Assembly (NCBI RefSeq): GCF_001678665.1
Contig: NZ_LZRP01000003.1
Location: forward strand, 1 to 64,000
DNA: 64,000 nucleotides
Direction: 5' to 3'
Source of the DNA: Erythrobacter sp. QSSC1-22B
GTDB taxonomy: Bacteria > Pseudomonadota > Alphaproteobacteria > Sphingomonadales > Sphingomonadaceae
Shown piece by piece: positions 49,151 through 58,230 of this stretch. Made by a program: the position numbers and the translations under genes. Each line of letters starts with the position of its first letter. Within the stretch, counting starts at the first letter, position 1. A model generated the notes under the pieces. It was not told the DNA's origin. It worked only from the letters and a program-made list of their open reading frames with translations, and did no database searches.

Positions 49151-49756
49151 CTACTGCAGCGTTACCTTGTCGTCGCCGCCATCGCGCAGCGCGAAGAACT
49201 GCATCAGCTGGATCAACAGTTCGCAGCGGGTCGATAGGTCGTCCGCCTCGAGCAGCGCCTGCTTGGCCGCGACATCGAAGGGCGCGATCTGCGAGACGCC
49301 GTTGACCAGCGCTTCGTCGTCGAGCCGTTCGACCGACTCCCAGTCGACGCTGTAACCCTGGATATCGGCAAAGCGGCGGGCCTCCTGCTCGAAACCGGCG
49401 CGTTCGACGCTCGAGAGATAGGCGTCGCGGGCATCGACGATCGGCTCGCCCTCGATCTGGCGGAACGGGGTGGTTACATCCAGTTCGCGAATCAGCCGGA
49501 AGCGGCTCTCGCCCTCGAGGATGAGGTTGTAGCGTCCGTCCTCGAGCGCCTCGACCTCCCCGATCCTGCCGATGCAGCCAACCGAATAGAGCGGCGACTT
49601 GTCGCCTCCGCGCAAGGGCTGGATTAGCGCGATCCGCCGGTCGCGGGCCAGCGCGTCGCTGGTCATCGCGCGGTAGCGCTCCTCGAAGATGTGCAGCGGG
49701 AGCTGCATTCCGGGGAAGAGGATCGCACCGGGAAGCGGGAAGATCGAGAGCCGCAC
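49151..49756 (-). CDS. Lon N-terminal (substrate-binding) domain protein
   Basis: A 201-aa protein made only of the LON substrate-binding domain (IFPLPGAILFPGMQLPLHIF, YNLILEGESRFRLIRELD, then a helical tail). The AAA and protease parts of Lon are absent, so it probably binds or presents unfolded proteins. GTG 49756 is the likely start, 13 bases after the CnoX stop. The pairing with a thioredoxin co-chaperone suggests a proteostasis unit. Confidence 0.85.
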   Translation of the reverse strand: MRLSIFPLPGAILFPGMQLPLHIFEERYRAMTSDALARDRRIALIQPLRGGDKSPLYSVGCIGRIGEVEALEDGRYNLILEGESRFRLIRELDVTTPFRQIEGEPIVDARDAYLSSVERAGFEQEARRFADIQGYSVDWESVERLDDEALVNGVSQIAPFDVAAKQALLEADDLSTRCELLIQLMQFFALRDGGDDKVTLQ

Positions 49757-49769
49757 GCGCGCCGCCAGC

Positions 49770-50693
49770 TCAGCCGAACAGCAGGCGCGAGAGCCGGCGC
49801 CGTGTGGCGACCACCCAGGGGTCTTCCAGACCCACCGCCTCGAAGATCTGCAGCAGCTTGGCCTTGGCGGCGCCCTCGTTCCATTCGCGATCGGCCTCGA
49901 TCAAGGCGAGCAATTCGTCTGCGGCGGCATCGCGCTGGCCGGCGGCAAACGCAGCCTCGGCATAGGCGAGCCGGTCTTCCAGTGCCCCGGCCTGAGCCTT
50001 CTCGTGCAGGGCAGCGAGTTCGCCTTCGTCGGGTGCGTTGGCGGCCAGTTCGAGCGCGGTCTTCGCGGCGACGAGCTGTGCATCCTCGACCAGCGCGGGG
50101 TTCTGTTCGGCGGCGGTCAGCGCAAGGCGCGCCTCGTCGAGCTTGCCCCCTTCTACCAGCGCGCGGACCAGCCCGGCCTGCGCCGCGCCATTGTCCGGCG
50201 CCATCTCGACCACCTGTGCAAAGATGCCCGCAGCGCGCTCGGCGTCGCCTTCGGCCAGCACCTGCTCGCCCATGGTCACGAATTGCGCGACATCCTGCTG
50301 CTGCTTCGCGGCCGGGTCGCCAGCGCCTTCGCCGATCGGCAGCTTCTCGAGCAGCTGGTCGAGCATCTGCTTGAACTGGCTCTCGGTGCGCGCACTGGTG
50401 AGGTCGGCAACCGGCTGGCCCTGGAACATCGCATAGACCGTGGGGATCGAGCGGACCTGGAACTGGCTGGCGATAAACTGCTCTTCATCGACATTGACCT
50501 TGGCCAGAACCACGCCCTTGTCGGCGTATTCGGCAGCCATCTTCTCCAGCATCGGGGTCAGCGCCTTGCACGGCCCGCACCACTCCGCCCAGAAATCGAG
50601 GATGACGAGTTTCGACATCGAGGGTTCGACCACCTCGGTGCGGAACCGGTCGACGGCCTTCTGTTCGTCAATGCTCAGAGCCATGCTCGCCAA
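49770..50693 (-). CDS. thioredoxin-TPR co-chaperone, CnoX/YbbN type
   Basis: The 307-aa protein has a thioredoxin domain with active site WCGPC (LDFWAEWCGPCKALTPML), then a TPR-like helical half (GIFAQVVEMAPDNGAAQAGL and following repeats). This is the CnoX layout; CnoX protects proteins from over-oxidation and works with GroEL. E. coli CnoX has lost the CxxC, whereas this one keeps it, so it may also reduce disulfides. The start is TTG 50693 (AAAGGA at 8 bases) or ATG 50684. Confidence 0.9.
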   Translation of the reverse strand: MASMALSIDEQKAVDRFRTEVVEPSMSKLVILDFWAEWCGPCKALTPMLEKMAAEYADKGVVLAKVNVDEEQFIASQFQVRSIPTVYAMFQGQPVADLTSARTESQFKQMLDQLLEKLPIGEGAGDPAAKQQQDVAQFVTMGEQVLAEGDAERAAGIFAQVVEMAPDNGAAQAGLVRALVEGGKLDEARLALTAAEQNPALVEDAQLVAAKTALELAANAPDEGELAALHEKAQAGALEDRLAYAEAAFAAGQRDAAADELLALIEADREWNEGAAKAKLLQIFEAVGLEDPWVVATRRRLSRLLFG

Positions 50694-50869
50694 TTGTCAC
50701 GTCCTTTCGAATAGCGGGAATTTCTAGCGCCCCATGTGGGGCCTCGCGCGCCAATGTGAAGCCCGGATGCAGGAAGGGCAAGGCGGCGATTTTTGCCTTG
50801 CGTGGCTGGGGTGCCGCTGCTAATCGCGCGCCTCCCACCGACGGTTCGACCGTTCGGGAGCGTCAGTGA

Positions 50870-50944
50870 GCGGGCGTAGCTCAGGGGTAGAGCACAACCT
50901 TGCCAAGGTTGGGGTCGGGCGTTCGAATCGCCTCGCCCGCTCCA
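50870..50944 (+). tRNA. tRNA-Gly (anticodon GCC)
   Basis: The 75-base cloverleaf is complete: acceptor GCGGGCG pairing with CGCCCGC, D arm GCTCAGGGGTAGAGC, anticodon stem CAACC/GGTTG with loop TTGCCAA (GCC at 50902-50904), T arm with GTTCGAATC, discriminator T and an encoded CCA (50942-50944). Confidence 0.97.
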
Positions 50945-50957
50945 TCGACTTGCCGTC

Positions 50958-50981
50958 GACCCTTCCCTTCCGGGTAGGGTC
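50958..50981. other. hairpin downstream of tRNA-Gly
   Basis: GACCCT pairs with AGGGTC around an inner CCC-TTCC-GGG stem, one T-T mismatch between them. There is no T-tract, so it may help end or process the tRNA transcript, but it is not a classical terminator. Confidence 0.4.
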
Positions 50982-51041
50982 CGGCCGGGAGGGGTCCGGC
51001 ACCGGGTCGAGATCGAACCGGGGACCGAACCCGCCACCGGT

Positions 51042-52223
51042 TCAGCTTTCTACAGCAAAGGTGAGCGCAGCGCGGCTTTCGAGCCGTTCGACCAGCGCCT
51101 TGCCGAGGAACGAGCCCGGGGTTCCGACCCCACCTTTCCCGGGGGTTTCCAGGAGCCCCATGCCGGTTTCCGCGATCATCCGGCTGGTCGAACCATAGCC
51201 CGGATCGTAGCGGCCCTTGACCCCGTAGTGGATCGAGGTTCCGTCGGGGAAATCGCCGACCAGCAGGATATCGTACGAGCCGTTCTCGCGTTCCTCGGGG
51301 GTGGGTCCTTCGCCGGGCTTGGGCGGCTTCGCGCCGAACGGGTTCTTGAGCAGCGCGACCATCGCGTCGGCGGCCTTCTTGCCCGCCTCGCCCGGGCTGG
51401 TCAGCACCATCTCGTCATAGCGGAAATCCGCCCCATAGCGGTGGTCGAGCAAGAAATTGGTGCGGTGGACGTTCTTGGTGTTGATCGCCGCCATCACGAA
51501 AGGCGCGGCCCATTTGCCCAGATCCTCTTCGTAATGCGGCAGCATGCCCGATGGCTGATCGGGGCCTTCGAAGCCCGGAGTCAGCGCGAAGGACGAACGC
51601 AGCAGGCCGATGATCTTCGGGTTGGTTGCGGCCGCTTTCATGGTTGCGGTCAGGCTGGCCGCGGTGCCGCCCGAGAAGGTTCCGTTCATCGACCGGACGC
51701 GCCCGCGGATGCGCGGGGCGGGTTTGCCGCGGGTGGCGAGCGCATGCTCCTGCAGCATCAGCACCCCGAGATCGAAGGGGATCGAATCGAAGCCGGACGA
51801 AAAGCAGATCCGCGCGCCGCTGGCCTTGGCGGCTTCGTGATGGAGGTCGATCTGTTCGCGCATCCAGGCGGGTTCGCCGCACAGATCGGCATAGTCGGTG
51901 CCGGTCTCGACACAGGCGGCGACCAGCGCATCGCCGTATAGCTGGTAGGGGCCGACCGTGGTCAGCACGACCTTGGTGCGGTTGCACATCGCGGTCAGCT
52001 CCGCCTTGCTGTCGGCATCGGCGATGATGAGCGGAGTGCTGGTCGGGGCGCCGATCTCGTCGCGAACCGCTTCGAGCTTTTTCAGGCTGCGCCCCGCCAT
52101 CGCCCATTTTGGCGCGCCGGGCCTGTCGCCGTATTCGCGCAGGAAATGCTCCGCCACCAGCCGCCCGGTGTAGCCGGTGGCTCCGTAGACAATGATATCG
52201 AACTCGGCGGTTTGTTTGGTCAT
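51042..52223 (-). CDS. saccharopine dehydrogenase-like / trans-acting enoyl reductase family protein
   Basis: A 393-aa NAD(P)-binding protein. The N-terminal Rossmann motif IVYGATGYTGRLVAEHF, TTVGPYQLYGDALVAACVE, GTDYADLCGEPAWMR and CFSSGFDSIPFDLGV are the hallmarks of the saccharopine dehydrogenase-like oxidoreductase family, which includes mycobacterial trans-acting enoyl reductases. The substrate is unknown; lysine metabolism should not be assumed. It stands convergent to the tRNA with about 100 bases between. Confidence 0.85.
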   Translation of the reverse strand: MTKQTAEFDIIVYGATGYTGRLVAEHFLREYGDRPGAPKWAMAGRSLKKLEAVRDEIGAPTSTPLIIADADSKAELTAMCNRTKVVLTTVGPYQLYGDALVAACVETGTDYADLCGEPAWMREQIDLHHEAAKASGARICFSSGFDSIPFDLGVLMLQEHALATRGKPAPRIRGRVRSMNGTFSGGTAASLTATMKAAATNPKIIGLLRSSFALTPGFEGPDQPSGMLPHYEEDLGKWAAPFVMAAINTKNVHRTNFLLDHRYGADFRYDEMVLTSPGEAGKKAADAMVALLKNPFGAKPPKPGEGPTPEERENGSYDILLVGDFPDGTSIHYGVKGRYDPGYGSTSRMIAETGMGLLETPGKGGVGTPGSFLGKALVERLESRAALTFAVES

Positions 52224-52321
52224 GGTGCTCTCCTGTTGCAGCGCAGAATGCGCGCGCCGGGAGGCGGTGTCAAAACCGCAGCGTCACCGCGGGTTTGCCG
52301 GAGCTTGTGCCAGAGCTTGGT

Positions 52322-52876
52322 TTAGAGCCGGGGCAGGGTGACCCCGCGCTGGCCCATGTATTTGCCCGCGCGGTCGCGATAGCTGGTCTCGCAGCGTTCG
52401 TTGCCCTGCAGGAACAGGAACTGGCACGCGCCTTCATTGGCGTAGATCTTGGCGGGCAGCGGGGTGGTGTTGGAAAATTCCAGCGTGACATGGCCCTCCC
52501 AGCCCGGCTCGAGCGGGGTCACGTTGACGATAATCCCGCAGCGCGCATAGGTCGATTTGCCAAGGCAGATCACCAGCACATCCTCGGGCACGCGGAAATA
52601 CTCCACCGTGCGGGCAAGCGCGAAGCTGTTGGGGGGGATGATGCAGACATCGGTCTGACGGTCGACGAAGCTGCGCGGATCGAACTGCTTGGGGTCGACG
52701 ATCGTCGAATCGACATTGGTGAAGATCTTGAACTCGTCGGCGACGCGCGCGTCATAGCCGTAAGAGCTCAGCCCGTAGGATATACAGCCGTCGCGCCGCT
52801 GCGCCTCGGTAAAGGGTTCGATCATGCGCTCGGCCTGCGCCTTGGAGCGGATCCACTTGTCGGAAAGAATCGCCAT
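52322..52876 (-). CDS. dcd: dCTP deaminase
   Basis: Dcd converts dCTP to dUTP, feeding dTMP synthesis. The 184-aa protein has [40 protein letters not shown] and the catalytic Glu region [13 protein letters not shown], with the trimer-type C-terminus ([14 protein letters not shown]). ATG 52876 is the first good start; the frame is open further upstream over the neighbouring gene. With nrdA and nrdB it is the third dNTP-supply gene in this window. Confidence 0.95.
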   Translation of the reverse strand: MAILSDKWIRSKAQAERMIEPFTEAQRRDGCISYGLSSYGYDARVADEFKIFTNVDSTIVDPKQFDPRSFVDRQTDVCIIPPNSFALARTVEYFRVPEDVLVICLGKSTYARCGIIVNVTPLEPGWEGHVTLEFSNTTPLPAKIYANEGACQFLFLQGNERCETSYRDRAGKYMGQRGVTLPRL

Positions 52877-52932
52877 GCGCCAACGATCCTTCACCCGGCT
52901 GCGCTGCGCAAGCCTCAGGGCTGTGCTTATCC

Positions 52933-53460
52933 CTAGTCGATCTGCGGGGCGCGAAGCCGCGGGTTCCTCGCGGTGACATGGTTGAGCCATTTCTTGGGGC
53001 GACGCAGCATGTCTTCGGGATAGGTCACCCGCACCCCGACGATCTGCGCGATCGCCCCGACGAAATGGATGCAATTGCGGGTGGCGAGGTCGTAATATTT
53101 GCCCGGCGCATCGCGCCAGCGCGCGACCTCCTTGCGGATTGCCCAATATTTCGCGTCGTCGATGGTGAGGGTGAAATGCTGGTTGGTCCGCTCGATCCAC
53201 TTCGGGTCCTCGACCAGGATCACATGCTCGACCGGGCCGCGGAGAACCGCCGGGGTCGCGCGGCGGGCGGAGAAGCCGTAGTTCTCGCTGATCGGGGTTC
53301 CGTCCTCGAGCTCACCTTCGAGCGACACGAAAGTGTGCGGATAGCGGCCGAACAGTACCGAGCCATTAAAGCTGTGGAAGGTCAGGCGGACTTCTGCAGA
53401 AGCGGCGGCGGCCCAGAAAAAGGCGGTAAGCACGACTGCGAGCTGGAGGATGCGTCCCAT
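52933..53460 (-). CDS. secreted protein with possible permuted NlpC/P60-like Cys-His pair
   Basis: A 175-aa protein with a signal peptide ([22 protein letters not shown]). I do not recognise the family, but the order His in [18 protein letters not shown], then Cys in [19 protein letters not shown] is that of permuted papain-like (NlpC/P60, LRAT-like) hydrolases. Such proteins cleave or acylate amide/ester bonds in the envelope; the assignment is inference. Confidence 0.6.
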   Translation of the reverse strand: MGRILQLAVVLTAFFWAAAASAEVRLTFHSFNGSVLFGRYPHTFVSLEGELEDGTPISENYGFSARRATPAVLRGPVEHVILVEDPKWIERTNQHFTLTIDDAKYWAIRKEVARWRDAPGKYYDLATRNCIHFVGAIAQIVGVRVTYPEDMLRRPKKWLNHVTARNPRLRAPQID

Positions 53461-53519
53461 GGGACGCTCCCTAACCCGGGGCCACTTGAACCTTCAATGA
53501 AAACTCTTGGCTGTTTGCA

Positions 53520-56500
53520 TCATCCCGCCAGCAGCGTGGCGTTGCCGCCCGCCGCCGTCGTGTCGATGCAGACCACCCGTTCGGTGGCGAAGCGCGCGAC
53601 GTAGTGCGGCCCGCCGGCCTTTGGTCCGGTCCCCGACAGTCCTTCGCCGCCAAAAGGCTGGCTCTCCACCACCGCGCCGATCTGGTTGCGGTTGACGTAG
53701 AAATTGCCGACCCGGGCGCGCGCCTCGACGAATTCACGCGTCGTCTCGATCCGGCTGTGGAGGCCGAGTGTGAGCCCGTATCCGGTCGAATTGATGTCAT
53801 CGACCACCTTCTCGAGCTCGCTCGCCTTGAAGCGCGCGACGTGGAGCACCGGGCCGAAATTCTCGCGCCGCAGGTCGGTGATCGATTCCAGCTCGATGAT
53901 GGTCGGGGCAACGAAACAGCCGTTTGCCACGCTGCGCGGCAGCTTGCGCCGCCAGACCGTCCGGCCGTTCTTGCGCCGACGCGCAACGTGGCGTTCGAGC
54001 GCGGCCTTGGCATCGGGATCGATCACCGGGCCGACATCGGTGGCGAGATCGGCCGGATCGCCGATCACCAGCGCTTCGAAAGCGCCGCGGATCATGGTCA
54101 CCATCTCGTCGAACACTTCGTCCTGGATATAGAGCATCCGCAGTGCGGAGCAGCGCTGGCCCGCACTCTGGAAGGCCGAGGCGACGACATCGCGCGTTAC
54201 CTGCTCGGGCAGCGCCGAACTGTCGACGATCATCGCGTTTTGCCCGCCGGTTTCGGCGATGAAGGTCGCGATTGGTCCGTCGCGCGCGGCCAGCGAGCGG
54301 TTGATCGCCTGGGCGGTTACGGTCGATCCCGTGAAGGATACGCCCGCGATGCGCGGATCCGAGGTGATGAACTGGCCGACCTCGCCTGCTCCGGGGAGCA
54401 GCTGGAACACCTCGCGCGGGATCCCTGCACGGTGACACAGATTGACCGCCAGCGCCGCGATCAGCGGGGTTTGCTCGGCGGGCTTGGCGACCACGGAATT
54501 GCCCGCGGCAAGGGCGGCAGCGGCGGGGCCGATGAAGATTGCGAGCGGGAAGTTCCACGGAGAGATCGTGGCGAAGACGCCGCGCCCGGCCATAGTGAGC
54601 CGGTTCTCTTCGCCGGTGGGACCGGGCAGCGCGAACGAGCCGGAAAACATCTGCCTCGCCTCGCCGGCGTAAAAACGCAGGAAATCGACAGCTTCGCGGA
54701 GTTCGAGGACGGCATCGGGCAGCGTCTTGCCCGCTTCGCGCTGGCACAGCGAGATGAACTCGTCGGTATGTTCTTCGAAGAGATCGGCCGCTTCCTCAAG
54801 CAGCAACGCGCGCTTTTCGCCGCCCAGCGCGTTCCAGCCGGGCTGGACCGCCTGCGCGATCCGGATCGCCTGCTCGACCTCTTCGGGCAGCGTGTCACGC
54901 CGTGTGCCTACCTCGACCGTCAGGTCGTGCGGCTTGGTGATCGGCGCGACCTCGCCCTCCTGGTCTTCGAAGTGGAAGGTCGGCTCGGCATGCCAGCGGC
55001 GGTCGCGCAATTTGTCGAGTCGCTCGATCAGCGGTTCGCGCACCAGCGGATCGCCCAGATCGATGCCCGCGCTGTTGATGCGGTCGGGGAAGATGTCGCC
55101 CGGCAGGGGAATGTCGGGATTGCGCTTGGGCTCGAGCGCGGCGAGCTCGGCCACCGGGTCAGTCGCGAGATCTGCAGCCGGTACGTCGGCATCGGCCATG
55201 CGGTTGACGAAGCTGGAATTGGCGCCATTCTCGAGCAGGCGGCGCACCAGATAGGCGAGCAAATCCTTGTGGCTGCCCACCGGCGCATAGATCCGGACCG
55301 GGGTGCGGGCGTTGCCCTCATGCTTGGCGAGCGCGCCGTAAACGTCCTCGCCCATGCCGTGGAGCCGCTGAAACTCGTACCGCCCCTCGCGCCCATGGCT
55401 TTGCGCGAGCGCCTTGATCGCACCGATGGTATAGGCGTTGTGGGTGGCAAACGCCGGATAGAGCGCATCGCCCGCAGCGAACATCCGCTCGGCGCAGGCG
55501 AGATAGGAGACATCCGTCGCGACCTTGCGGGTGAAGACCGGGAAATCCTTGTAGCCGCCGACCTGGCTCAGCTTGATCTCGGTATCCCAATAGGCGCCCT
55601 TGACCAGTCGGACGAACAGCTGGCGGCCGTGCCGCCGCGCGAGCTTGGCGACCCAGTCGCACAGCGGCGCGGCCCGCTTCTGATAGGCCTGGATCGCGAG
55701 GCCGAAGCCCGTCCAGCCACTGGCGGTACCATTGGCAAACAGCGTGTCGTCGGCGACCAGCGCCTCGAGGATGTCGAGCGACAGCTCGAGCCGTTCGGCC
55801 TCCTCGGCATCGATCGTGAAATGGATATCCGCATCGCGCGCCCTGCCCGCCAGATCGCGCAGGATCGGGACCAGCGCCTCGATCGCGGCCTCGCGGTGGA
55901 AGAAGTCGTATTTGGGATAGAGCGCCGAGAGCTTGACCGAGATCCCCGGCGAGCCGTGGACGCCCGCTCCGGCTTCCTTCGCCAGCCGCTCGATCGCGCC
56001 CTCATAGGCGATACGATAGCGGTCGGCATCGGCATGGGTCATCGCCGCCTCGCCCAGCATGTCGAAGCTGTGGGTCAGCCCACGCGCTCGCTCGGGCGCA
56101 GCGCGCTTGAGCGCCTCGGTCATGGTCCGCCCGAACACGAACTGGCCGCCCAGAATGCGCATCGCCTGCAGCGTCGCCTTGCGGATCACCGGTTCGCCGA
56201 GGCGGTTCATGGTGCTCTTGAAGGTCCGCGCCAGTCCGCGCTGCTGCTCTTCGGGCCGTTCGAGCACTTCGCCCGTCAGCATCAGCGAGAAGGTCGCCGC
56301 ATTGACGAAGGTCGAACTCGATTCACCGAGATGGTCCGACCACTCGATATCGCCGATCTTGTCGCGGATCAGCGCATCGGCGGTGCGGCTGTCGGGAACG
56401 CGCAGCAGCGCTTCCGCGAGACACATCAGCGCGATGCCTTCCTCGGTGGCAAGCCCGAACTGGTGAAGGAAGGCATCGATGCCGCTTGCCTTCTGGCGGC

Positions 56501-56666
56501 GGGCGCCCTCGACCAGCGTGATCGCGAGCGCTTGCGACTCATCGTGCAAGGCCGCGACCGGACGGGCCTGCGCCAGACGTTCCGCGACGCACTCCTGCTC
56601 GTCCTGCCGATAGGCGAGGCGTATGGACTGGCGGTCGAGAAGCGTGGTGGGGTCGTTACGGGCCAT
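53520..56666 (-). CDS. putA: bifunctional proline dehydrogenase / L-glutamate gamma-semialdehyde dehydrogenase
   Basis: PutA oxidises proline to glutamate in two channelled steps. The 1048-aa product has the FAD barrel (GISVKLSALYPKYDFFHREA, VRLVKGAYWDTEIKLSQVGG, FATHNAYTIGAI) and the aldehyde dehydrogenase with ISPWNFPLAIFIGPAAAALA, Glu in AETGGQNAMIVDSS and nucleophile Cys in QSAGQRCSALRM. No ribbon-helix-helix domain precedes the first domain, so it is an enzyme only and not a self-repressor. The start at ATG 56666 is chosen by length; the frame runs open upstream over glpD. It lies 77 bases after glpD, likely the same transcript. Confidence 0.95.
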   Translation of the reverse strand: MARNDPTTLLDRQSIRLAYRQDEQECVAERLAQARPVAALHDESQALAITLVEGARRQKASGIDAFLHQFGLATEEGIALMCLAEALLRVPDSRTADALIRDKIGDIEWSDHLGESSSTFVNAATFSLMLTGEVLERPEEQQRGLARTFKSTMNRLGEPVIRKATLQAMRILGGQFVFGRTMTEALKRAAPERARGLTHSFDMLGEAAMTHADADRYRIAYEGAIERLAKEAGAGVHGSPGISVKLSALYPKYDFFHREAAIEALVPILRDLAGRARDADIHFTIDAEEAERLELSLDILEALVADDTLFANGTASGWTGFGLAIQAYQKRAAPLCDWVAKLARRHGRQLFVRLVKGAYWDTEIKLSQVGGYKDFPVFTRKVATDVSYLACAERMFAAGDALYPAFATHNAYTIGAIKALAQSHGREGRYEFQRLHGMGEDVYGALAKHEGNARTPVRIYAPVGSHKDLLAYLVRRLLENGANSSFVNRMADADVPAADLATDPVAELAALEPKRNPDIPLPGDIFPDRINSAGIDLGDPLVREPLIERLDKLRDRRWHAEPTFHFEDQEGEVAPITKPHDLTVEVGTRRDTLPEEVEQAIRIAQAVQPGWNALGGEKRALLLEEAADLFEEHTDEFISLCQREAGKTLPDAVLELREAVDFLRFYAGEARQMFSGSFALPGPTGEENRLTMAGRGVFATISPWNFPLAIFIGPAAAALAAGNSVVAKPAEQTPLIAALAVNLCHRAGIPREVFQLLPGAGEVGQFITSDPRIAGVSFTGSTVTAQAINRSLAARDGPIATFIAETGGQNAMIVDSSALPEQVTRDVVASAFQSAGQRCSALRMLYIQDEVFDEMVTMIRGAFEALVIGDPADLATDVGPVIDPDAKAALERHVARRRKNGRTVWRRKLPRSVANGCFVAPTIIELESITDLRRENFGPVLHVARFKASELEKVVDDINSTGYGLTLGLHSRIETTREFVEARARVGNFYVNRNQIGAVVESQPFGGEGLSGTGPKAGGPHYVARFATERVVCIDTTAAGGNATLLAG

Positions 56667-56743
56667 GGAGAGGAAACTCGAATGTTCGATTTGCGACAAC
56701 AGGTGCGATAACGGGCGGCCCTTGGACCCGCTCGCACGGGCAA

Positions 56744-58228
56744 TCAAGCGAAGTCGCCGCCCTGCTTGTCCAACCAATCCGCGACGCGGCGTTCCGTTTC
56801 CGCAGGCAGGTGCAGGCCAAGCTTGCTGCGCCGCCAGAGAATGTCTTCCGGCATCCGCGCAAACTCCTCTTTTACAAGGTAACCCAGCTCCGCTTCGTAG
56901 AGATCGCCACCGAAGTGATCGCCCAGCCGGTCGAGCCCGTCGGCGGTGCCGATGACCCGGTCGATCCTCGTGCCATAGGCGCGGGCCAGCCGCAGCAGCA
57001 TGTCGGGCGGGATCCAGGCATAGCGTTCGCCCGCGCGCTGCAGGAAATCGGCGAAATCCTCCATCTCGCCGCCGGGCAGCGGCGCATCGCGAGTCCATTT
57101 CGGCCCCATCGGCAGATGCGGCGCAAGCTTGCCCAGCGCGTGCTCGGCGAGCTTGCGAAAGGTGGTGATCTTGCCGCCATAGACCGACAGGATCGGCGCT
57201 CCGCCCTGCGTCTCGAGTTCGAACACGTAGTCGCGCGTGACGGTGGAATTCTTGGCAGAACTGTCGTCGTAGAGCGGGCGCACGCCGGCGTAAGCGGACA
57301 CGATCTCGTTGTCCGAGATGCCGCTTTTGAAATACTCGCCAGCGGCTTCGCGCAGATAATCGCGCTCCTCGCGCGAGATGCGCACGCTGTCGAGATCGCC
57401 CTCGAACAGTTGGTCGGTGGTACCGATCAGCGTGAAATCGCGCTCGTAGGGAATGGCAAAGACCACCCGCCCGTCGCCGTTCTGGAAGATATAGGCGTGC
57501 TCGCCGGGAAACTTGCGGGGTACGATGATGTGGCTGCCCTTGACCAGCCGGAGACGCGCGGGCGTGCCTGTCCCCAGCGCGTTGCGGGCGACCGCGTCGA
57601 CCCACGGTCCCGCCGCATTGACGAGCGCGCGCGCCTCGACGTTTCGCGTCGTGCCGTCCGCGCTGCGCAAGGTTGCGCGCCAGTGCGACGGGTGCCGTTC
57701 GAGCGCCACGCATTCGGTCCGCGTGAGGATTTGTGCGCCGCGATCGCGCGCGTCCATCGCGCACAGCACCACCAGCCGCGCATCCTCGACCCAGCAGTCC
57801 GAATATTCGAAGCCGCGCGTCAGCCGGTCCTGCAACACTCCGCGATGCGGCGGTTTGGTCAGGTCCACGCCGCGGCTGCCCGGCAGGCTGCGCCGCCCGC
57901 CGATGGTGTCGTAGAGCGCCAGTCCGATCCGCAGCATCCAGCCGGGTCGCAGACCCTTGTCGTGCGGGAGGACGAAGCGCAGCGGCCAGATGATGTGCGG
58001 CGCGGCCTTGAGCAGCACTTCGCGTTCGCGCAGCGCCTCGGCGACCAGCCGGAACTCATATTGTTCGAGGTAGCGCAGCCCGCCGTGGACCAGCTTGGTA
58101 CTGGCCGAGGAGGTGTGCGAGGCGAGGTCGTCCTTCTCGCACAAGGTGACCGACAGCCCGCGCCCGGCGGCGTCGCGGGCGATGCCGACCCCGTTGATCC
58201 CGCCGCCTATGACCAGCAGGTCCTGCAA
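56744..58228 (-). CDS. glpD: aerobic glycerol-3-phosphate dehydrogenase
   Basis: GlpD oxidises glycerol-3-phosphate to DHAP and passes electrons to quinone at the membrane. The 494-aa flavoprotein starts with the FAD motif LVIGGGINGVGIARDAAGRG, followed by SSASTKLVHGGLRYLEQYEF, KGSHIIVPRKFPGEHAYIF and GGKITTFRKLAEHALGKL. TTG 58228 has GGAG 6 bases upstream and lies directly after the mtnP stop. The glycerol genes glpF and glpK are not nearby. Confidence 0.94.
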   Translation of the reverse strand: MQDLLVIGGGINGVGIARDAAGRGLSVTLCEKDDLASHTSSASTKLVHGGLRYLEQYEFRLVAEALREREVLLKAAPHIIWPLRFVLPHDKGLRPGWMLRIGLALYDTIGGRRSLPGSRGVDLTKPPHRGVLQDRLTRGFEYSDCWVEDARLVVLCAMDARDRGAQILTRTECVALERHPSHWRATLRSADGTTRNVEARALVNAAGPWVDAVARNALGTGTPARLRLVKGSHIIVPRKFPGEHAYIFQNGDGRVVFAIPYERDFTLIGTTDQLFEGDLDSVRISREERDYLREAAGEYFKSGISDNEIVSAYAGVRPLYDDSSAKNSTVTRDYVFELETQGGAPILSVYGGKITTFRKLAEHALGKLAPHLPMGPKWTRDAPLPGGEMEDFADFLQRAGERYAWIPPDMLLRLARAYGTRIDRVIGTADGLDRLGDHFGGDLYEAELGYLVKEEFARMPEDILWRRSKLGLHLPAETERRVADWLDKQGGDFA

Positions 58229-58230
58229 AA

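Noticed and set aside
53604-56711. 1035-codon plus-strand frame opposite putA
   Set aside because: The PutA reading has all catalytic residues; the opposite frame is a shadow.
56667-57764. Upstream extension of the putA frame to a 1414-aa protein with a new N-terminal domain
   Set aside because: The extension lies over glpD, is Arg-rich and matches no PutA DNA-binding domain; the start at 56666 gives the family length.
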